From assembly GCA_013396655.1 (NCBI GenBank), contig WBMV01000457.1, positions 62,001 through 126,000 on the forward strand: a stretch of DNA of 64,000 bases. Reading direction: 5' to 3'. Each line of letters starts with the position of its first letter. Within the stretch, counting starts at the first letter, position 1. Source of the DNA: Campylorhamphus procurvoides. Taxonomy: Eukaryota > Chordata > Aves > Passeriformes > Dendrocolaptidae. Shown here piece after piece: positions 14,301 through 26,600 of the stretch. Position numbers and translations under genes: made by a program. Under the pieces are notes generated by a model that had not been told where the DNA came from, made no database searches, and saw nothing but the letters and a program-made list of their open reading frames with translations.

Positions 14301-15868
14301 GCTCTTGCTGTGTCAAGGAAGTGAAACATATATATCTGTATAGTATCTCAAGTAAATGGAGAATATCGTCAAAGGAAACAGACAAAACCTTTCAAGTACA
14401 CAATTTAGTCCAGAGAAATGATTTTATTATTTTTTTTATTCCTTGCAACCTGCAAGGTTTTGATTTTAAAAAAAATTGCTTCTGAACTTGACTTCATCCT
14501 TTCACTTCAAGAAAAATGGACAAGAACTGTTCAAAAAAAAAATCCTTTACGTTTGTAAAGTATATTTTCCTCTTCAGCTACAAGCCATAAGAGGGCATTT
14601 TCCTTATGCCAAATTTTGTCACAAAAAATCTAATTCTGGCTCAGCTATTTTAATTTCTCTTCTCACCTACTTGACCAGTTCAAATTATACAACTGACAAA
14701 ACTGAGAGTCTTGTTAACTGAGCTACAGGTTAATTAGTTCAAAGGGAGTTAGGAGCAACAGGTATCTTCCAGGACATGCCCAGAGAAGGAGAGAAACCTT
14801 CACATTTTGTTCAGGAAAGTCAGACTGCAAAAGTTTTAGAGAGAATCAAAACAAGCAGGAATAACATTCCATTTCGTCAATTGCATTCAACATTTTTAAA
14901 CTGAATGGCAGAGATGCAAGCTAAGGATTTCTTCCTTGCTCCCTGCCAAGAAAGTCAGACCTTCAGACCTTTCTTTTTATTTCAGTCTATTCAATGAATG
15001 GCAACACAACACAAAATCTCTGATTCAGCTCTGAGCCTATTTACAATCCATCAGTCCAAGAGAGAGTAGATCCTGAGTTTTTTGCTAATCAGCTAAGCTC
15101 AGAATAAACCCATCCTTGTCTTCAACATAGAAACATGAGCGGAAGCATCATTTTCCCAGGGTAAATACAATGGAAAGTGTTTTCACATAACTGGTGAATC
15201 TCCAATAACTCCTACATACCCTATCAGCAAGCCTAATCATCCATATTAAAACTTCCAACTTTCAAAATTACAAGTTGTAATTCTTTTTCACCACCAAACT
15301 GTAAGCAGATGCCTAACACAAAATTCAGTCAATTTGAAGACACAGGTCAGAGGTCATATTCTCAGGTAAAAGAACATGCTAAGGAGCTAGGTGAATAAGA
15401 TGTTAAGCTTGACATAATTTCTGACAAAAGCTCATTTCATGCAAAGATTTCCAGAATGAGGCATTTGTATTTTTGTGCTGAAAACATGTCTTAGATTTGT
15501 TTGCCCCTTCAGAGGACAGGTGAAGAATGAACTAAGAGGAGAGCCAAATGGCAAATTGTGTTGTGCTGACCTCAGAAAAGAGAGACAACTATGCCTAAGT
15601 CCTCATTCTAGGCCAAGGAAAGCAGAGATTCAGACTTTTATTTACCATGATGTACTTTGAGTGTTCTAAATAGCTGAATAGTTTCTGTTCCAATATAGCA
15701 GGTTTCCATCTTTGAACTCAGTTTCTAGCAAATTTCAAAGTATCTAAAGTTTTCCCTGTGTTAATCCAATACTCACAAGAAAAGTTCATTTCAGATAGTG
15801 TTCCGTGCACCCAGAAGCTTTGCAAATCCAGCTCATAGCTCACTATGCCACATTAAGCTCTGGCATAA

Positions 15869-15924
15869 GCAATTCCATTGACTTGCACAGATTTGTGCAA
15901 TTCCATTGACTTGCACAGATTTGT
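15869..15924. repeat. Perfect 28-bp tandem duplication
   Basis: The 28-bp unit starting GCAATTCCATTGACTTGCAC occurs twice back to back without a mismatch (15,869-15,896 and 15,897-15,924), followed by a partial GC. Perfect identity suggests a recent replication-slippage event or an assembly or allelic duplication. It lies in otherwise unique DNA. Confidence 0.95.
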
Positions 15925-17243
15925 GCCTGATTTCTCAAGGTCTGATTTAATGCTGATCTTGAACAGACCTCAGAGATGCTTCCATTTATTATTTTGTACC
16001 ACAAGCAACTGTTCCACTATTCAGCAGCAATTTAAAATCAATTGCACAGCACCACAGTCAGCCAGTTATCTAAATATGCCTCAGCTAGGCAAGGCTCAAT
16101 TACACTGGATGACTGAAAAATACACAGAAGAGATTCTTCATCAACTCAGATGGATATCAATAAAAAATGTGATCAGCAAGGGACTGCATGAAATACAAGA
16201 ATGTGGACACATTTTGTTAGTTCTCTCGTCTTCCATTAAAACCAACTTTTAATTATTTTTTTTTCATATAGATGAATTGGGTGGAATGAACAAGACTAAA
16301 CATTTAAAATAGTTTAAGTCTGTGCACAGAGCCCATGACCTAGTCCATAAAAATCAGTGAATGTTTTTGCCTTGTTCTTGGCAGAATTATTCCAGTGACA
16401 GACTCTAGCTAACAACCTGCCCATTTTGTCTTGGCCAGGGTCTAGGTGTGCATTTCATGGGTGAACTTCTTCACATGGATTTTTCTTACTCTCCCCCTGG
16501 CCCATCAAAGCAGTCCCAGCAACACCACAGGCTCTGGGCACAGGACAGCAGATTGCATGGCAGGCACAGCAGCCTCAGACCTGGCATACAGCTTCCTGCA
16601 GAGCAGACCTTGGCAGAACCACCCAGCACGTCACCAAGAATGGATTGAGGAGCACCAGAATAAGGACAGTTCAGTGTGACTGAAAAACGGGGTGGAAACA
16701 GTGATTTTGTTCCCAGTCAGGGACTCTGACAGCATGCTTAGAGATGTTGTGCAATAGACCAGGAATCTTGAATGGATCTTGAGAACTCATTGGCTATATG
16801 ATATACTTAGTATCTAATAAGAGTAGTTCAAGAGCAATGGGAGAAATGTGCTGAATCCCTCATGATGAAGAGCAAGCCAATGGAAATTAAAGGGAGGTGA
16901 ATGGGACTTCTTTTCTCTTACTTCAACTTCCTCCCATGAGAATTTTCTTGGGTTTTAGAAGTGTTTTCATGTTTATTCTCCTTATTTGATAGATGCAAAG
17001 ACAGCTGGAGTTATAAATTCTGCTTATATGATGCGATTTCAATTTTGTGCCACACGTGAATGTAGAAAAGCAAGTAAAAATGAAAGACTTAAAGACTTTG
17101 GGTCATCTATTATCAGTCAAAGCCTTAAATCAACTGCATTTGTACAGTGGCTTGGTTTTGTTGATTCTAGGTACAATAATATGCAAAGATTTGGAGCTCT
17201 GCAACCAAACAAGTTTTTAGCAGTGTAAGCATGCATTCATATT

Positions 17244-17280
17244 TTATTATTACTATTATTACTACCACTATTGCTATTAT
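17244..17280. repeat. Imperfect ATT/ACT trinucleotide repeat
   Basis: A run of TTA/CTA triplets with several interruptions. Simple-sequence DNA. Confidence 0.75.
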
Positions 17281-17847
17281 GTGATTTCTTTCCCAAAGCT
17301 TTCTTACCTGGGTGAGCTCTATCTTTATCTATCATTGAAATAATTTATCCGTCCCTCAGCCACACGAAAACAAAAGGTTTCCTTTTCTTCTTCCTTGAAT
17401 GTTATCTGCTCCAAGACAAAATATAACACCTGCTGTTTTCTATCACACATTATGAATAGAAAAAAATAACACTACATTTGATATTGTATTTTGTTGTGAA
17501 TAAGTCAGCCAGTTATATTTTTTCATGGAATATACAATTAGCATACACACAAGAGAAACAAAACAAAATAATGATCAAGCTAAATCTGATTTTATAAGAA
17601 AAGGAGTAACAAATGTAAAAATGGGTCACTTCACAGAGTGTCTGTCGCTACCAATCTGTAGACAGGCTTCTGATAGGTGCTGGGAGCTCTGCTGGGGGAG
17701 ACAGGCAGAGGCAGGAGCTGCTGGTGTGATGCAGTACCCAGCCCAACCCGTGGTGGAGACCTCAGCCCCACAGCACCTCCATGAGCCAGCCTTTGAGCTA
17801 ACACACCCTCATGAGTGCTCACTGCTTGGGATGCTTACCTCTCTCCA

Positions 17848-17912
17848 TGGGTGGATTCCATGATCTTACAGAAATTTTCCAACTTAAGGGCTCTGTGAGT
17901 CCATGATTATGC
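17848..17912 (+). mobile_element. Possible CR1 3'-end remnant
   Basis: The phrase 'ATTCCATGATCTTACAG' followed by 'TTTTCCAACTTAAGG' and 'GTGAGTCCATGATTATG' resembles the sense-strand 3' tail of CR1, including the short ATTCTATG-like direct repeats with which CR1 ends. The adjacent upstream sequence is not clearly CR1, so this may be a very short, heavily 5'-truncated insertion or chance similarity to another avian repeat. Confidence 0.4.
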
Positions 17913-20900
17913 AGTATCCAGCACCCTCTGTAGCAAGAAGGAGGAGAAGAAATTTGGCAGACACTTAATAAGCAAAAGAACTTTGACACAATCTGCATCC
18001 CATTTTGTCAGACTAAACATTCTGGACCCACCTGGGGATGCACACCTGTGCCTCTGTGAGCATCCCACCTTCTTCAACATGCATAGACATATGCTGGTGT
18101 CCTACAAACATTTGCTGGCACTAAGAGTCTTTGTGTCTGACATACCAGTGCCATTGATGTTCTTGCACAGATGCATTTATTCCAGAAAAACTATAATTTT
18201 GCAGAGAATGTTGAAAGCATCCCATATTTTTTCTGTTAAAAACAGTACCTTCAGCAAGAGTATTTTGATGACAGAGATCAGTACAATCACATCAGCATAT
18301 TCATACCAGCATTCTCTGGCCTCAGGTTCTGCAGCTGGACCCCTCTTTCCTCTTCAGCTTTTACCTGTCTGGATTACATTTCACTTTCTCTTACAGCTTT
18401 GATCATCAATTTCCCTGCTCCACAAAGGATGCTGAGGCAGAGTAAGGTGCACAAAGATTTACTAGCAGGGTCCACTGCTCATGACATTCAGCAACTCTAA
18501 TAAAGTAATCTGAGGGGAAAAACAAACAAAACAAATAAACAAAAAAAAAGCAGAGTACAGAGAAAAGAGAATAGGAGAGGGGAAAATGCATGAAATGCAT
18601 GAAAAACTCCCTGAAGGCCAGTCAGTAAAGCCAGCCATGGGGTCCCAGGTGAGCCTCATCCTCTGAACAGTGTCTCCAGTGATGATAACAACAGTGGAGG
18701 ACTTTTCCCCTCATTCTAAATGTTTCATTGAAACCCACTCAAATTCCCTATGAAATGCTCCTGCTTATGAAGGTGTTAGCACCAACCAGAGTAACCACAC
18801 TGATTGTTAAGCTCTTTCTCACATATATTATTGGAGAATGTTCATTGAGCATTTGGATGACTATGATTTACTTGCTGTATGAAGTGTTTGGTTTCTCTAA
18901 TACAAATTGAAATATATTAATATTTTAGTGATTGTAATTATTTCACAGTCTTTCCTAATGTAGCTCTCAACTCGTACAGAGGTAGCAATATCAGAACTAG
19001 GCATGTGTCTGCAGATTAAAACAGAATGGAGCTTTTTGATTTCCAAAGACTAAAACCAGAATCTGTACCATCCTATCCTTGAATTTAACTAGTAGACTTA
19101 CTGCATTTCTGGTTATCATGGGTAGGGCAGGTTTATGTCAGCAAACAGAATCCAAACCAGCAGGGGAATCTCAGCAAGGAGGCTGAGGACTGAATGCACA
19201 TGGTGAGTAAATTGTCCTCTCATCTTCTAAACTGCTCCCTCTGGATCGCATTAATGACATACATTAGTTGTGTGCACCACCACAGGAAAAAACTGAGGCA
19301 TGTTTCTGAACAATAAATGATCACTTTATCAAGAAGGGATAGGTGGACTATATAGGATGTCAGCAGCTAGACAAATAAACTAAGTTGTCAAATAAACAGT
19401 TTGTGAACTTCATTTTACTTCCAAGGATTAATTCTAATCTCTTCATTTGTATTCTGTTCCCAGCTTCCATTACAGCAAGGTAAACTCACAAGTGTTTGTG
19501 ATACATGCAGCCTTCCTGGGCTGCTGCTCATGTTTCTCTGGATAAAGAGAGGATTCAATTACTAGCATTCACAGGTTAGTAGGAGAAAAAAGAGGACAGA
19601 AGATTATTCATAGAGGTCCAGGAAACCCACTGAATGTCCAAAACAGCAATCCAAGCAGTTACTTTCTAACATAACCTATGATTATGTGATTAAGTCCATC
19701 TATCAACATTGCAGGTAGCTAAATGCACTGAGACACCACTACTGAACCTGAAAGAGAAGATTCAGGGCAAGACAAAAAAGGCAGATAAGTATGAGGGCTC
19801 CACTTCAGTCCCTGAAAAAGTTACAAGTGATTTACTCCTGTTGGCATGGGAGGGAAGACAGGCCCACTGCCCTGCCTCCGGGCAGTGGGCCAGTGGGCCA
19901 GCCCATGGAACACTGTGCCAGGAAAGGTGAGCCCTGGTGACAGACAATGGGGCTTTCAAGATGCCCACTTCTCCTACAGAAAGAAGGAACAGGGGTCAGT
20001 GCAGTCCATTCACTGGAAATACGTCCGTGCTTATCTGGTAATCCTGCTATGCAAAGCACATGCCACTCCCCAGGAGAAGGGGCTGTAATGTCAGTTTTCC
20101 CATGGGGTACTCCTTGACTGCTGTATAGAAGATGAGTGGCAATGCCAACACCAGAGGATGACTCTCTGTGTCCCATGGGTTTTCTATATTCCCAGATGCA
20201 GGGTCCCAGTGTAACTGAACACACTGTGGATGCTAAATTCCCTATGCTGCCAGTGGAAAGAAGACACATTTAGGAAGCTTAGATCCTCACTCAGTGCTGG
20301 TGGCTCTTCTTTTGCCAATCTCCAGACTTACTTAAAATACTCAACAATCATTTCCTAAGTAAATATTGGTCTCCTGGCTTCCTTCTAAACAGCCCAAATG
20401 AAATGTGCTGAATCAGTATTCTAGAAACTAAAAATGTTTAACAGCAGATATCTTTTCTTTCATGAACAATATATGAACTTAATTTGCAAAAGAAATTAAA
20501 ATAAGACAAAAAATTTGGCAGCAGAATAATTTCAGAAAGGTTGTAACAAGAAGCAAATCTTTCAGCTTCCACCTCCATGCATAACAAAAGCACTAGATCA
20601 TATACCATGGCAATAGAATAATTTTCCCTCACAGTTTTTACTAGTGGTCAGTGACTTATTTCAAGCACTTCAGAAAACTCAACATATTGTTAATTCAGAA
20701 GATGACTTGTGTAACATCTTTTACAAAAAGCAGTCATTCATTTGAACAATAATATAGAGAATGGGACAACGGATTCATATTCCATGAGGATGTAGTTGCA
20801 GTTGCAGACAGGACAATCATCCTGCATTTTAAATTTCACCGTTATAAAGTTTGTTTATATCCTAGAAAGTGTCACCCAGTTAGAAACTTCTATGAAGGAA

Positions 20901-21619
20901 GTCTTGAGAAAGAGTAAACATAAACCATTTGCAGCAAGCCTTCAGGTCTTAGATGTGCACTAACCTTTGAAGAATCAACCTACCCATCTTCCTTTGCCAA
21001 ACTGTACTAGTGCTTAAAACTAACAGACCCTCGCTAAAACTGTGTGATTTAAATTGTCCTGGGTTATCTTAAACTTTTCAGATGACCTCCCACTGCACAG
21101 CACCACAGGAGTCAATTGGTTAAAAGCACATTATATCCTCCAAATACAAAGTTACTACCTGAGCCTTGTTTCTGACCTAGAAACAGAGACTGCCTTTTTG
21201 TTACTAAACAGATGGTAGCAGGAAATCAGCATTAAAGCATGCATCTTACAATTGCCATTTAGCATTGTTTCTAGTTTTTTAATGTGGTTTTCCACTAAAA
21301 TAAAAGCAATGAAAGCATTGTGAGAATTGCATTTCTGCCTTTTCTTATGGATTTGCAGGTTAAATATCTCAATGTACTAGCAAAAGTGCTTTTCCTTCTA
21401 AAACTCTGGCCTACAAATTCACTCTGGGGAACAGGAAGTCAAGCTGGGTTGTTTCCATCTTAAACATTAGTACAAGAAATAAAGGCTTCACAAGCCAAAT
21501 TTAACTCTCAGTTGTATTTCTGTAAATTCCCCACTTTGAAATCAAGCTTTTAGTTTTGAACATTACATCAGGTTAATTGTTTTAAATGGTACTCAACACA
21601 AATATGTAAAGTTTTTGGA
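17913..21619. other. Gene-free intergenic DNA
   Basis: No gene is supportable. The stretch contains an A/C-rich low-complexity patch near 18,519-18,550 and the GC-rich hairpin at 19,861-19,891. The open frames at 19,709-20,269 sit on the GC-richer DNA around that hairpin and overlap on both strands, which argues against coding. Confidence 0.55.
19861..19891. repeat. GC-rich hairpin, 12-bp perfect arms
   Basis: The arm GGCCCACTGCCC (19,861-19,872), a 7-nt loop, and the exact reverse complement GGGCAGTGGGCC (19,880-19,891). It is followed by an almost direct repeat of GTGGGCCA. The stem is strongly GC-rich in an AT-rich setting and would be very stable as RNA or single-stranded DNA. There is no downstream T-run, and the organism is eukaryotic, so a bacterial-type terminator reading does not apply. 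Confidence 0.9.
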
Positions 21620-23698
21620 GCTGAATTTGGAGGGCAAGAGGTTTATTAGAGCGCTGCTGATGCAGAGACATGGGACCCTGGTCACTTGTCAAACATCACC
21701 CCCTAAGAACACAGGAGCAGGCAATTCCCAAATGCTGGAAGGCAAACAGGCAAGGCAGAAGGCTGGCTAGGCTGAACCGGAATCTTCTCTTAAAAATAAG
21801 GCAAAAAAGGAAGGTGTATGCCCAATCGAATGAAGGTCAGGTGACATAGGAAGAATTCAGAGATGCTACTTACCACAATAGGGAGAAAATTCATAAAGCT
21901 CAATGGGAAAGAAATGTGGGAGACAACAAAAAGAGTCTTTTCAACTATATTAATGGCAATTGGCAGTATAGAAATGTCATCAGCCTGTTCCAGGATGAGG
22001 ATGGCCACCTCACAAACAGGGACAGAGAAAAAGCATAGGTGTTTAATGCTTTCTTTGCCACTGTCTTCAATATGGATGATGGGTCAAGGGGGTTTCAGTG
22101 CCCCAGGCTGAAGGACCACGGCTGTGAGAATTATCAACTCCCAGTATACCCTGAAATTGTGCAGGACCTGCTGCTCCTGCTGGATCCCTACAAATTTATG
22201 GGATCATATGGGCTTCATCCAAGAACCCTCAAAGATCTGGCTGATGTCATTGCAAAACCTCTCTCGATAATTTTGGAGCAGGCTTGGGAATTCAGAGATG
22301 TCCCAGCTGACTAGAGGCTGGCAAATGTCCCAATTTTCAAGGGCAAGAAGGAGGACCCCAAAAACTACAGGTCTGCCAGTCTCACTTCAGTGCCTGGAAA
22401 AGTTATGGAGATTATTCTGGGAAGTATTGAAAAACACCTGAAAGACAACGCAGTCACCGGTCACAGTCAGCATGGCTGCCTGAGAGGAAAGTCTTGCTAA
22501 TCCAATCTGGTTTTTTTTTTTACAACAAGGTAACCCATCTGGGTGATCAAAGGAATCCAGCTGATGTCATCTTTTTGGATCTCAGTAAAGCTTTCGATGC
22601 TGTCTCTCACAGGATCATTCTGGACAAAATGTCCAGCACACTGCAGGAGAAACACATCATGTAGTAGGTGAGCAGTTGGCTCATGGTTCAGCACAGAGGG
22701 TAACAGTGAATGGGTCAGACTGGTGACCTGTCACTAGTGGGGTTCCACAGGGCTCCATCTGGGGCCCTGTGCTCTTCAACATGTTCATAAATAACTTGGA
22801 TTCAGGATTAGAAGGGATACTGAGCAAGTCTGCAGATGACACAAAGCTGGGAAGACCTGACTCCCTTGAAAGTAGGAAAGCCCAGCAGGGAGACCTTAAC
22901 AAATTAGAGGACTGGGCAATCACCACCACATGAAGCTCAACAAGGGGAAGTGCCGGATCCTTCACGTGGGATGGGGCAACCTCAGATGTATGCACAGACT
23001 GCGGAACGAGATACTGAAAAGCAGTGACATGGAAAGGGACCTGAGAGTCCTGCTCAATGGCAAGTTGAATATGAGTCAGCAGTGCTCTGGCAGCCAGGAG
23101 GGCCAACCATGTCCTGGGGGGTATCAGGCAAAGCATTGCCAGGCAGTCAAGGGAGGGGATTGTCCCACTCTGCTCTGCAATGGGGTGACCTCATCTTGGA
23201 TATTGTGTGCAGTTTTGGGCACTGAAATATCAGAAAGACAAACTATTGGAGAGTGTCCAAGGGAGGGCAAGGAAGATGGTGAAGGGTCTTGAGGGGAAGC
23301 CGTATGAGGAACGGCTGAGGGCACTTGGTCTGTTTAGCCTAGAGGAGACTGAAGCGAGACCTCATTGCAGTCTACAAATTCCTCATGAGGAGAAGAGGAG
23401 AGCAGGCACTAATCTCTGTGGTGACCCATGGCACGACCCAAGATAACAGCCTGAGGTTGTCAGAGGAGATTTAGTTTGGCTATTAGAAAGAGGTTCTTTA
23501 ACCCAGATGATGGTTGGGCACTGGAATAGGCTCCCCAGGGAAGTGGTCACAGTGCCAAGCCTGTCAGAGTTCAAGAAGTGTGTTTGGATGATACTCTCAG
23601 ACACATGGTGTGACTTTTGGGGATGGAATTGTGCAGGGCTAAGTGTTGGACCTGTGGAGCCTTGTGGGTCCCATTCAACTCAGCATACTCTGTGATTC
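21620..23698 (+). mobile_element. CR1 LINE, 5'-truncated, about 2.1 kb (copy A)
   Basis: This is the sense-orientation 3' part of a CR1 non-LTR retrotransposon, covering the end of the endonuclease-RT linker, the reverse transcriptase and the 3'UTR. Visible RT landmarks are 'FNAFFATVFN' (about 22,040-22,070), motif A 'FLDLSKAFDAVSH' (about 22,570-22,610) and motif C as SADDTKLG (22,829-22,852) where FADD is usual. The frame is broken by many stops, for example TAG after 'DVPAD' at 22,312 and paired stops at 22,660-22,670. It ends with CR1-like '…CAACTCAGCATACTCTGTGATTCTC' near 23,698. A poly-T interruption at about 22,509-22,521 is shared with the copy at 30-31 kb. The element is non-functional. 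Confidence 0.9.
22039..22314 (+). pseudogene. CR1 reverse transcriptase fragment, broken
   Basis: This is the longest recognisable in-frame piece of the CR1 ORF2 protein in copy A. It covers the N-terminal RT region with 'FNAFFATVFN' and a region where CR1 RTs read '…LHPRTLKDLADVIAKPLS'. It stops at a TAG where the family normally has tryptophan. The remaining RT motifs continue downstream after further stops, so the polymerase cannot be made from this copy. Confidence 0.85.
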
Positions 23699-26600
23699 TC
23701 TCATATTGTCCTACCAAGGGTCTCTGCTACCAGTCATCCCCACTCTGCACACTTGCTGGAGTCTGAGTTATTATTCTCCTGCACTTCTCAGAGCTTGTGG
23801 AAAGCTGCTTCAGCATTGGCTTGGGTTCAGAGAATTTGGAGAAGTCAGTTTGGGAACAAGTGCAAGCTCTGGCCTATACTGACAACACATTCTACCCACT
23901 GCATATAGCTTTGTAAAGAAATAATTTGTCTTACAGGTAAGCAAGGGAAACTATTGCTAGACCTGCTAATCATGGACACTTCATCACAACTAATTTCACC
24001 TTTAAGCCCTGTCACCAAGTCTTTTGTAAATCCATTATTTTTAGACCAGCTCTAAGACACTGCAGCAGAAATTCCAGGAAGCCCAGAAATTTGTCTGACA
24101 GCATTTCTCCCTGTTTGTGAAATGCTTCCTAATAAAGTAGACAATGTCTTCACTGAAGGAGGCTCCAGAGAAATCTCCCTGCTTATTTGGATGCACAAAA
24201 CTACACAGCAATACTGGTACATTTCTGAAATAGCTGATGGCAATTTCAGGTTTTTATTTATTTATTTTATATATTTTATTTACATATTATATATATATAT
24301 TATTTATTATATATATTTTATTTATGTTCAGGTCTACAGGTTCAAATTACCTCAGCTAACTTACTTGGAACTAATGCCATTGTAAATGCTTGTAAATGTC
24401 AGAGATTATCCTCTTGGTAGATTTTGTAATACTTACTCTTCAGTACTTTAAAATGATACAGAGCTGCCCTATTTAAAAGTAGACTTTTTCCAAATACATG
24501 CAAATATACCACATTCAAGAGTTTGCTATTGTTTGGAAGTCTCTTAAATGGCAGGAAAAAACAGCATCCTGCTTCTAGAAAAGAAGCTTAGTTTTACTAT
24601 CAATGCATTAGCTAATGAAAAAAATATGTAATAAATGATAACTTTAGACTGCAGAACTAGGAATGTTAAGGTTCTTACTTCTCTATCAGGGAACACACAT
24701 AACTAAATATACAATTCACAGTATACCCTAAGATTTACTGCAGTTTAACCTCTCTTACCCAGAGTTATCAAAAGAGAAATATAAATATACCAGTAGCACC
24801 TCCTGGAACCAAAGGCAAGTTTTTGAAGAGATTCCCCCCCCACTATTTAATCTCCAAAACTCCTTTTAGAGGACACTTAGAAAGGGAAAGATTATGAAAA
24901 CACAGACATTATAAAAAATGTAGGTCAGGTAATAATATAATCAGTCTTGTCATAAGCAACACCTACCATCACATAATGGATTCAGCCTCAGTGCATGTTA
25001 TGCTCTAGTTTTATTTCTGAATTTTAGGTATACTTATTATATTTTGTTTGAAATTTAAAGAAACAGGGGCTAGAGCTATCAAAAGACACAAAACCAAACC
25101 TCACTTTAAGCACTAAACATTAGACAGTTCTTGTGTACTCACAATCAGTATGACCCTTGCTACTTAGAGAATGGAACTATATCCAAGATATTATGATAGG
25201 AATTCATATATTTGAAGTTTGTGCATTTTTCTGCTTTTCTTTCCTTTTACACTCTCTAAAAAAAAAAAAAAATGCTTCTCACCCTAATAATCAAGGATGC
25301 ATATCCCTTTAAATACTCAATAATGCACCACAGCACAACACTCTGCTTTTTAATTCTAAAACAATGTGAGCAACAATCTGAACAGCACCACATGCATTTT
25401 TTTGTCGGACCACTTATTGAAAATCAGGTTGTACAAAAGCAAAAAGTAGCACTGGAACAAAGAAGCAAAGAAATCACTTTGGAAGAGCACATACAGGAAA
25501 GCACTTCTATCATTTTCAAAGGCCAAAAAATTGCATTAATGTTTGGATTTATCAGTAAAGGACTAATGTTGATGATGAGCGAGATATATTATAGAACTAG
25601 GAGTCTCACTGTTTGGAGAGGGGACTGAGGTAACAAACTGAGAGAAATCAGGGCAAATAACTTTGAAATTATATATTTGCCAAGAGCATTGAGTGTTCTG
25701 TATTTGAGCAAAAACAACCTACTAAACCAACCTCACTGCAACATGTGCTTCTTCCTAACTCGGCACAGCTTACAAAAATGTTAACAGACATACTTTATTG
25801 CATTCAGGAAGCCACTCCATAGTCGAAGATAATTCCATATCTATAAAATTTCCCTGCATGGAAATTCTCTTTACAATGGCAGTACTTCAATCAAGATACA
25901 CAGATGTTTAAAAAAGTTCTTTTTTAATACATTTAATTTGGTTCTAATATACAGATTATAGTATGATAGCAAAAGAACTCTTTTCCTGGTGTAAGACTTT
26001 TAAAGTGATGACAGAATGCAATACTTCTGACATCTAAAAATGATAAATATGCAAGACACAAAATAAATTATTTATTGTCACCTTATGAGTGAATGAGAAC
26101 ATGAGGTTTTTTATACGCTGGATGATTTCATAATATCTCCCTCACGGTTTATTTGAACTTTTCTAGAGAAGAAAAATTATTTGCCTGGCCACATTTTATT
26201 ACTTATAGCACAGATTAAAGAGAATCTTCCTTCCTCTCTGAGACATATTGCAGATCTCTGTCAATATCTCCTGAACACACTTCTTTTGTGGGAGTCTTTA
26301 TCCAAAAATGGCAAAGGTGACCCCGTGCAGATGAGGGATGAGATGCAACTAAAAACCTTAAGCATCATTAGCTATGGAGATCACACTGTTTTAGGCAAAA
26401 TACCAAAGATGAGCAAGCAGTCTGCTGGGATGTATTCTCACCAAATGTGAGTTCGGGATACATCTATGAGAAATGCATATTGCAGGATCAGCACAAATGC
26501 ATACCATGCATACCAATTCAAATTGCCTTCCTAAATTCACAGAAAAGCACTTTCCTCATTTTTGTCTCTGAACAAGAATTGCTCTATACAGACAATAAAT

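Larger units (their letters stand above)
11312..17847. other. Gene-free AT-rich intergenic DNA
   Basis: No exon or RNA gene is supportable here. The stretch contains a TA dinucleotide run just after the LTR (11,361-11,379), an ATT-type microsatellite at 17,244-17,280 and the 28-bp tandem duplication at 15,869-15,924. A somewhat GC-richer patch at about 16,480-16,680 is open in two frames, but I recognise no protein in it. Confidence 0.55.

Noticed and set aside
16446..16679. GC-richer patch open in two frames
   Set aside because: Neither frame gives a recognisable protein and no splice sites with a matching frame are evident. Likely chance.
22681..23136. A 151-codon - strand frame also seen, in two pieces, on the + strand at 30,581-31,123
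   Set aside because: The duplicate looks like a conserved gene pair, but it is the antisense strand of two CR1 copies. The shared sequence comes from the retroelement.
25272..25628. A 118-codon + strand frame
   Set aside because: It begins right after an A-run, has no recognisable domain and no neighbouring exon. It is within length expected by chance in 64 kb.
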